Source of the DNA: Cyclina sinensis
Taxonomy: Eukaryota > Mollusca > Bivalvia > Venerida > Veneridae
Direction: 5' to 3'
DNA length: 64,000 nucleotides
Assembly: GCA_012932295.1 (NCBI GenBank)
Contig: JAAONU010000009.1
Location: 11,821,535-11,885,534, forward strand
The translations under genes and the position numbers were made by a program. The notes under the pieces are model-generated. The model saw only the letters and a list, made by a program, of their open reading frames with translations, searched no databases and was not told where the DNA came from. This document shows, piece by piece, positions 58,199 to 64,000 of the stretch; positions within the stretch are counted from its first letter, which is position 1; every line of letters starts with the position of its first letter.

Positions 58199-59644
58199 AA
58201 ATCTATTTGATTGCTGTGTTGCTCTTGAGTTGGATATAAGCAATTGTCATGTATTTCAGAGATAGAGATACCATGGTATTTCCCCTATTTTAAGCTTGTC
58301 TGTTTCGAAGAAAAATTCGAGCTATTAAGATTGTTAGGTCATCTCGTTGTCTTGCAAAACTTTGAAGTAGCCTGTTACTGAAACATTTAAAAGTATCACA
58401 ACAAAACTTGAAATACTTGCTTGTAATGAAAAGATGAAGTTGTAAGACAGTGGGCATTATTCTGAAATATATTTTTTGGAGTTAAGCCCCTTTTTAACTT
58501 AGAATTTTTGTCAAAATTGATTATTAAGTGGAATGATTTCAAATCTATCAAAGCTATCAATATGAAACTTGGAATATTTGCTGATTATGACAGGGCAGTT
58601 GTAAGACAAGGGGCATTACTCTGAAAGCTGTTTCTAGAGTTCTGCCACATTTCAACTTGAAATTTTTGTTGAAATTGGTCATTGATATAGAAAATTTTGA
58701 AAACTATCAAAAATTTTGTACTCATTCTTGGCATACGTGCTACTGGGCACCACAAGAGATATTACTAAGTGATCGGTGCTTCTAGAGTCTCAAATGACCA
58801 TGGTGTCTCCTGTAACATCTGTACGTCACAAATCAGAAAATACTTGAGGGATTGAGTTTATACTTATAAAATGGTCACACTTTAGTGACAAGGAAGTCTG
58901 AACAATGACTCTACATTGATTCATTTTTGGATTATCTCCATCATTTTTATGTTGAAATTATGCTTTTCTAGAGCACATCTAAAAAGCAATTGAAGGAACT
59001 GATATGATTCTTATCACATGGGTGCAGTGACAAAGAACGATCTTCACACATTTTAACTTTCTCTTCTGACAGTACTCTCTTTGCTTTGATTAGTATTATA
59101 ATTTCCTTACATATTAAAAAAAAAGAAAAACAACTTTTTTGGGGGCTTCAGGGGGCTTGGACTGGGGGGACAGGGAACTGTGAGTACAGCAAGAATCAAA
59201 CATTTAATTTTCTGAAACAATATGCTTTCCATTTTTATTTTATGCCTACCAATGAAATATAGGGAAATATCAGTGAGATGAAAGTGATAATACACTGTTT
59301 TGAATCAGTTAATTACCATTTTGATAATACATGTTTGTGCCCGAACTATTGAAAATTGAGTATTAATCTGCTTTTATAATTAAAGTATGTATGGCAAAAT
59401 TCAATAAATATTGATAAACTGTGTAGACAAAAATAAATATTATTTGATGAAAGTGTATTCAGTTTATTTCAGCAGAAGTAAAGTTATCATATGTATTGGA
59501 GATTGTCTGCACTTTTTTTTGTGCGGAGTAACCAAAGTACGCATTAACTGATTTGGGGCTCACCATGGGGAATTTATTGAAGGCCCTGATTAAAAATGTC
59601 ATAAAAAACCCATTTTTGACGTGTTGGCATAAAATAAAAAGAAA
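58199..59644. other. Unique sequence with a diverged duplication of about 165 bp
   Basis: 58440-58560 and 58600-58720 are related (AGTTGTAAGACA-GGGGCATTA, then TTCTGAAA, then AATTTTTGT-AAAATTG). Otherwise unique AT-rich sequence with no exon found. Confidence 0.5.
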
Positions 59645-59798
59645 ATTTGTTTGTTTTTTAGTGGAAGATGGGAATTTATTTCATCTCGTGAACACCATAT
59701 AATGATATTTTCACTCGTGGCTGCGCCACTCATGAAAATATCACATATGGTGTTCATTCGATGAAATAAATTCTCATCTTCCACAAAAACAAACAAAT
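59645..59798. repeat. 154-bp near-perfect palindrome (fold-back element)
   Basis: The left arm ATTTGTTTGTTTTTTAGTGG, GAATTTATTTCATC, GTGAACACCATAT, ATGATATTTTCA is mirrored by the right arm TGAAAATATCA, ATATGGTGTTC, GATGAAATAAATT, CATCTTCCAC, AAAAACAAACAAAT. The centre is GTGGCTGCGCCAC. Mismatches are few and paired. The minus-strand frame at 59599-59796 is a by-product. Confidence 0.92.
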
Positions 59799-59973
59799 AT
59801 CCTCTATATCATAATTGCATTTACTTAAGAATTCAAAGGTTTTCATTTGTAATATGTACTTCCAATATCTAATCTTGGCAGATCCATACCACATAACCAA
59901 TCCCCATACAATCATTAAATTTACACTGATATTACTGTATACATTTCCTCACTAACTAGACAGAAAAATCCAA

Positions 59974-61233
59974 CAAGAGGGCCATGATGGCCCTGGATCG
60001 CTCACCTGATTACTTTGGCTGTAGGTTTGCTGTTAAGCAGTATTTCATTTTTTAACTGAAAATATGTAAGTGCCTACAAACCAAATATGTAAAATATCAG
60101 TGAATAAATAAAGGCTCTATGACAGAAAGTAGAAATATCTATTATAAGCTATGGTGACTTTGACCTTGACCCAGTGACCTCAAACCCTACCCATGGGTAG
60201 ACGTCCATGCAAGGAACCTATATATTGAATATCAAAGATATTGGTCTATAAATGAAGGCTCTATGAGGTACAGTAGATAAATCTATTTTTAGCCTCCATG
60301 ACCTTCAACCTTATCTAATAATCTGAAAAAGCTTGATAAAGCTTGCTTTATGCCAAATTTTAAAATTCTAGGCCTTGTGGTTTCAGACAAGAAGATTTTT
60401 AAAGATTTCCTTTTTTACATATTAAGGGCCCCCGGGGTGGGGCAAATTTTGACCCCAGGGCCAACATTTAAACAATATTGGTATAGGTTCATTACACAAT
60501 ACTCAACACCAAATATCTAAGGTCTAGACCTATTTGAATGGAGAATAATTATTTTTCATGCTTTTCCTATATAAATCTATGTAAACTAAGAGAACCCTGG
60601 GGCGTGGCCAATTTTGACCCAGGAAACATAATTTAAACGAACTTGGTAGACATCCACTAGACAATGCTACATACCAAATATCTAAGCTGTAGGCATTGAG
60701 GTTTCAAGTAAGAATATTTTTAAAGATTGCCTTTTTAACATATTAAGGGCCCCCAGGGCGGGGCCAATTTTGACCCCGGGGCCAACATATAAACAATACT
60801 GGTAAAGTTTTTCTACACAATACTCCACACCAAATATCTAAGGTCTAGTCCTATTAGTTTCGGAGAAAAATGATTTTTCATGGTTTTCCTATATAACTGT
60901 ATTTAAACCAAGAGAACCCAGGGGACATAATTTGAACAAACTTGGTAGACATCCACTAGACATCCACTGGGGGAAGGGTCATTGATAACCCCAGGGGCAT
61001 AATTTGAACAAACTTTGTAAAGGACTTCTAGGTGTACCTGTATGCAAAGTATCTAAGCCTTCAGACAAGAAAAATTTCAACAATTTCCCTTTCTGTTGCC
61101 ATAGCAACCAGAGTTCTCCATACAGCGAAATTCTTTGAACAACTTTGGAAGAGCTTCAGATTTTAAAGAAAATGTTGTCATTTCACGATGGATAATGGAC
61201 ACAGGGCAATCCTTAAAGCTCAACATGAGCTAA
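59974..61233 (+). mobile_element. Helitron-like element, near-complete (family 1), close copy of 645-2617
   Basis: It starts CAAGAGGGCCATGATGGCCC, CGCTCACCTGATTACTTTGG. It matches 645-2617 and 19111-21005 through AAGCAGTATTTCATTTTTTA and CCCTACCCATGGGTAGACGT. It has fewer internal units, and its last part diverges (GTTGCCATAGCAACCAGAGT). The 3' end is reduced to AAAGCTCAACATGAGCTAA. Confidence 0.7.
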
Positions 61234-61316
61234 CAAGTGACCCTTGGGCATTGCCAATTTTCACGATAAGGTCAAAATAATGGAAAAAAAGGTTTGTTTA
61301 CTTATGTCATACTCAC

Positions 61317-61423
61317 ATCAAAATTATTTTGAGCTGCATAGTGAAGAGGGGTAGCACCATTTTGATCTGAACTAGAAAAGTCTGCATTGTTGTCAAGTAG
61401 TAGAGAAACTATCTTTGAATGCC
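61317..61423 (-). CDS. INVS: INVS exon: ankyrin repeat (most upstream exon in the window)
   Basis: Acceptor CTTTTCAG precedes 61423; GG completes a Gly codon begun in an exon beyond the window; 35 codons end in phase 0 before a strong donor GTGAGT. The peptide HSKIVSLLLDNNADFSSSD then QNGATPLHYAAQNNFD aligns with human HAQIVHLLLERN...QGATPLHYAAQSNFA. It contains the ankyrin signature GATPLHYAA. It corresponds to roughly residue 270-300 of the vertebrate protein of about 1,060 residues, so about half of the ankyrin domain lies outside the window to the right. Confidence 0.95.
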
Positions 61424-61589
61424 CTGAAAAGGAAATGTTAGAGGTGGTTTCATTGTTCATGTACTATGTGACTGGTTCAGTAAGTCTATTCATATATGCA
61501 CTGCATCTGTAACAAATGATTTATAATGTCATGCTTTATTATAGTTTGCTATGGCAGTTTTTAATGACATTATAACCAATACAAGATGA
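61424..61589. other. INVS intron start and a family 1 5' remnant
   Basis: Unique sequence up to about 61585. A remnant follows (AATAGCCCTGGATAGCTCAC, CTGAGTACTTTGGC near 61592-61625) that overlaps the left edge of the open LINE frame. Confidence 0.5.
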
Positions 61590-61661
61590 CAAATAGCCCT
61601 GGATAGCTCACCTGAGTACTTTGGCAGTGGGAATGATCATACAAATAGAACCCATGGACCA

Positions 61662-64000
61662 AGAGGTCTACATTTCATTCATATAAATGCTCGTAGCTTA
61701 CTACCAAAGCTTGAAGAACTACGCATCATAGCCAAAAAGACTCAGGCTGCTTGTATCGCTATATGTGAAACCTGGTTGGATGATTCTGTATTTGATACTG
61801 AAATTTTCATCGACAACTATAATGTTATTCGTAAAGATAGAAATAGTAAAGGAGGTGGTGTTTGCTTATTCATACGCAGTGACATTTCATTTAACCATCG
61901 TTTAGATTTGTGCCATAAAGATCTGGAAGCAGTATGGTGTGAACTTTTGCTAAGGAAATCAAGACCAATCCTGTGTGGAGCGTTATACAGACCTCCAAGC
62001 CAGTCCAACTTTTATTCTGTTTTAGAAACTGTTTGTTCCAGCACAACTGACTTTTCATCTTTGGAAACTGTAATTCTAGGTGACCTTAACACCAATGTTT
62101 GTAAAAGTAACAGAAAGTGTTTTTTATTTGAAAGTTTAAGAAATTTTATGAATATGTTTCATTTTAAACAACTTATTACAGATTTTACTAGAATTGGTAA
62201 TGTTACATCTACCATTATTGATCTTATTCTTGTGTCTGATACAGATAAAATTACTCAGTCTGGTGTTATACATACAAGTTTTAGTGACCATTTCATGACA
62301 TTTTGTACAAGAAAAATAACTAAACAAGTCATTGGTGTTCATAATACTGTAAAAATTCGTTCTTTAAAGAACTTTAACAAAGATGATTTTCAACATACTC
62401 TTTTGAATGTAGACTGGAGTATAGTGATGCTCTCTGATAATGTTATTGAAGCCTGGAACTCTTTTAAATCTCTATTTTTGAAAACTATTGATAGTGTTGC
62501 TCCAGTGAAAGAAGTAAGAATCAAGCAAAGAACAGAACCCTGGATGTCATCAGAAATCCTTCAGTTTATTAATGAACGTGATAGATCTTTTTATGAATAT
62601 AAGAATGATAAATGTGAAGAAAAACTTTTGAAATTTAGGCAGCTTAGAAATAAAACCCAGTTTATGATACATAATGCCAAACATACTTATTTTAAAGAAC
62701 AAATTGATGAAAACAAGGGTAATTCTAAGTCACTCTGGACTGCTCTAAAAAGGCTAGGGCTACCATCAAAAAAGTGTTCATCTTCACATTCTACCTCTAT
62801 TGGTTTAAAGATGGATGATTGCAATGAGGTCTGTTTTGAAAAGGAAACTGTTTCAGAAAAGTTTAATACCTTTTATACAACCGTTGCATCAAAACTTGTT
62901 GAACACCTGCCTCAATGTTTGAATAATTTTGGTAGGAAATTTGTTTTTGATTTTTATTCTAGAAAAGGTGTATTTTTAAATAATTATTCTTTTTCAATTG
63001 TTTCTGAAAATAAAGTTTTTAAGTATTTAAGTAAGCTGGGCATAAAGAAAGCAACTGGATTGGATGGTATTCCTTCCAGATTTGTTAGGGATGGTGCTTC
63101 CATAATTGCCTGTCCTCTTGCTCATGTAATCAATTTGTCCCTGATACAGGGAGTTGTCCCTGATGATCTAAAAGCAGCCAGGGTTATTCCTCTTTATAAA
63201 AAAGGTCATAAAACTGAGGTTGGTAACTATCGTCCTGTTTCAATCCTTTGTATTATTTCCAAGGTCTTTGAGCGTGTGGTGTATGATCAGGTAGAGTCAT
63301 ATTTATCTGATAATAAGTTACTCTATATGTTTCAGTCTGGGTTCAGGAGAAAGTTTTCTACTGAGACATGTCTTGTTCATTTGTCTGACTATATCAGGTT
63401 TGAAATGGATAAAGGTCACCTTGTAGGTATGGTGCTTCTTGATCTTCAAAAGGCCTTTGATACTGTTGACCACTCTATCCTTTTGATGAAACTTGAAGCG
63501 ATTGGACTTGGTGACGACATTTTGCGCTGGTTCAGGTCATACTTATCTGATAGACAACAACTTGTTGATCTCTCTGGTACTTTTTCCAAACCCTGTAGTG
63601 TTACCTGTGGTGTTCCCCAAGGGTCAATTTTAGGGCCGCTTCTCTTCCTTATCTATGTTAATGATATGTCTGGTGCTATAAATAGTAAACTACTACTTTA
63701 TGCAGATGATTCAGGAATCTTGGTTGCAGGTAAGAACAGGTCATTCATAGAAAAACAGTTATCTGAGGATCTGGAATTCGTACACCAGTGGCTGGTTGAT
63801 AATAGGTTATCTCTACATTTGGGTAAAACTGAGTCGATTTTGTTTGGGTCTAAAGTAAAGGTCAACAATTATGGTGATTTATGCATTTCTTGTAGTGACA
63901 AGGCTATTCAGTCCACTTCTTCAGTTAAATATCTTGGGGCAATACTGGATCAGAATTTATCAGGTCAATCTATGGTTAGTTCTATCATTAAGAAGGCCAA
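61662..64000 (+). CDS. LINE ORF2: endonuclease plus reverse transcriptase, intact, runs off the window
   Basis: One frame is open without a stop from 61590 to the last base (about 800 codons); recognisable protein starts near 61662. The AP-endonuclease-like part shows INARSLLPKLEEL, AICETWLDDSVF, GGGVCLFIRSD, GALYRPPS, LGDLNTNV and a SFSDH box. The reverse transcriptase shows KKATGLDGIPSRF, PLYKKGHKTEVGNYRPVSIL, LLDLQKAFDTVDH, CGVPQGSILGPLLFLIYVND and the catalytic YADD (about 63700). The element is of the APE-type CR1/L2/Jockey group; the clade is not resolved. The first in-frame ATG is near 62146, inside the endonuclease, so the true start is lost, lies upstream, or is non-standard. It lies antisense to INVS, in the intron upstream of exon 61317-61423. 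Minus-strand frames here are shadows. Confidence 0.95.

Noticed and set aside
61817..62342. Minus-strand open frames (61817-62008, 62136-62342)
   Set aside because: They are antisense to the intact LINE frame, which carries the recognisable motifs.
1..64000. An additional host protein gene on the plus strand
   Set aside because: Apart from the LINE, every plus-strand frame falls in a repeat or lacks domain, composition and splice support.

Overview
The window looks like nuclear DNA of a mollusc, most likely a bivalve. It is AT-rich. Its few coding exons are short, separated by introns of up to about 20 kb, and bounded by GT...AG. Most of the rest is dispersed repeats built on TGACCTTGACCTTTGACC-type units with GACGGACGG microsatellite ends, a repeat style typical of bivalve genomes. 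There are no bacterial operons, no rRNA and no convincing functional tRNA.

The only host gene I can identify confidently lies on the minus strand: inversin (INVS, the ciliary NPHP2 protein). Eight consecutive exons run from 61423 down to 13250. They encode the second half of the ankyrin-repeat domain, the first IQ (calmodulin-binding) motif and the start of the charged region after it. All splice phases join cleanly, so no exon between them is missing. The N-terminal exons lie beyond position 64000. The C-terminal exons must lie below 13250. One further minus-strand exon candidate (2903-2994) could belong to INVS or to a neighbouring gene.

The introns are filled with transposable elements. 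(1) At least seven families of non-autonomous, probably Helitron/Helentron-like elements share one layout. They usually begin CAAG, next to a short 5' hairpin. A subterminal repeat follows that is the inverse complement of the same element's own 3' hairpin arm. The body is 120-330 bp tandem units, then an ACGG/ACAG-type microsatellite, then a 3' hairpin ending in TAA. They nest inside one another, and several have an uninterrupted paralogous site elsewhere in the window. All that I could orient point the same way, antisense to INVS. (2) There is a decayed CR1/L2-like LINE at 36757-39179 and an intact LINE reading frame from 61590 to the right edge. (3) There is a 700-bp hAT-like non-autonomous transposon (44945-45644), a tRNA-derived SINE (12304-12593), a 154-bp palindrome (59645-59798) and a possible larger inverted-repeat element (49441-52674). 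(4) A 3.9-kb satellite of about 53-bp units (27984-31892) contains a short 159-bp higher-order repeat.

Region by region: 1-13.2 kb is 3' of the identified INVS exons and holds repeats plus about 4 kb of unique AT-rich DNA. 13.2-35.3 kb carries seven of the eight exons among nested elements and the satellite. 35.3-61.3 kb is two very large introns around the exon at 41.6-41.8 kb. 61.3-64 kb holds the most upstream exon seen and the start of the intact LINE. Repeat boundaries are approximate unless base positions or an empty site are given. All homology calls come from reading the sequence, not from a search.
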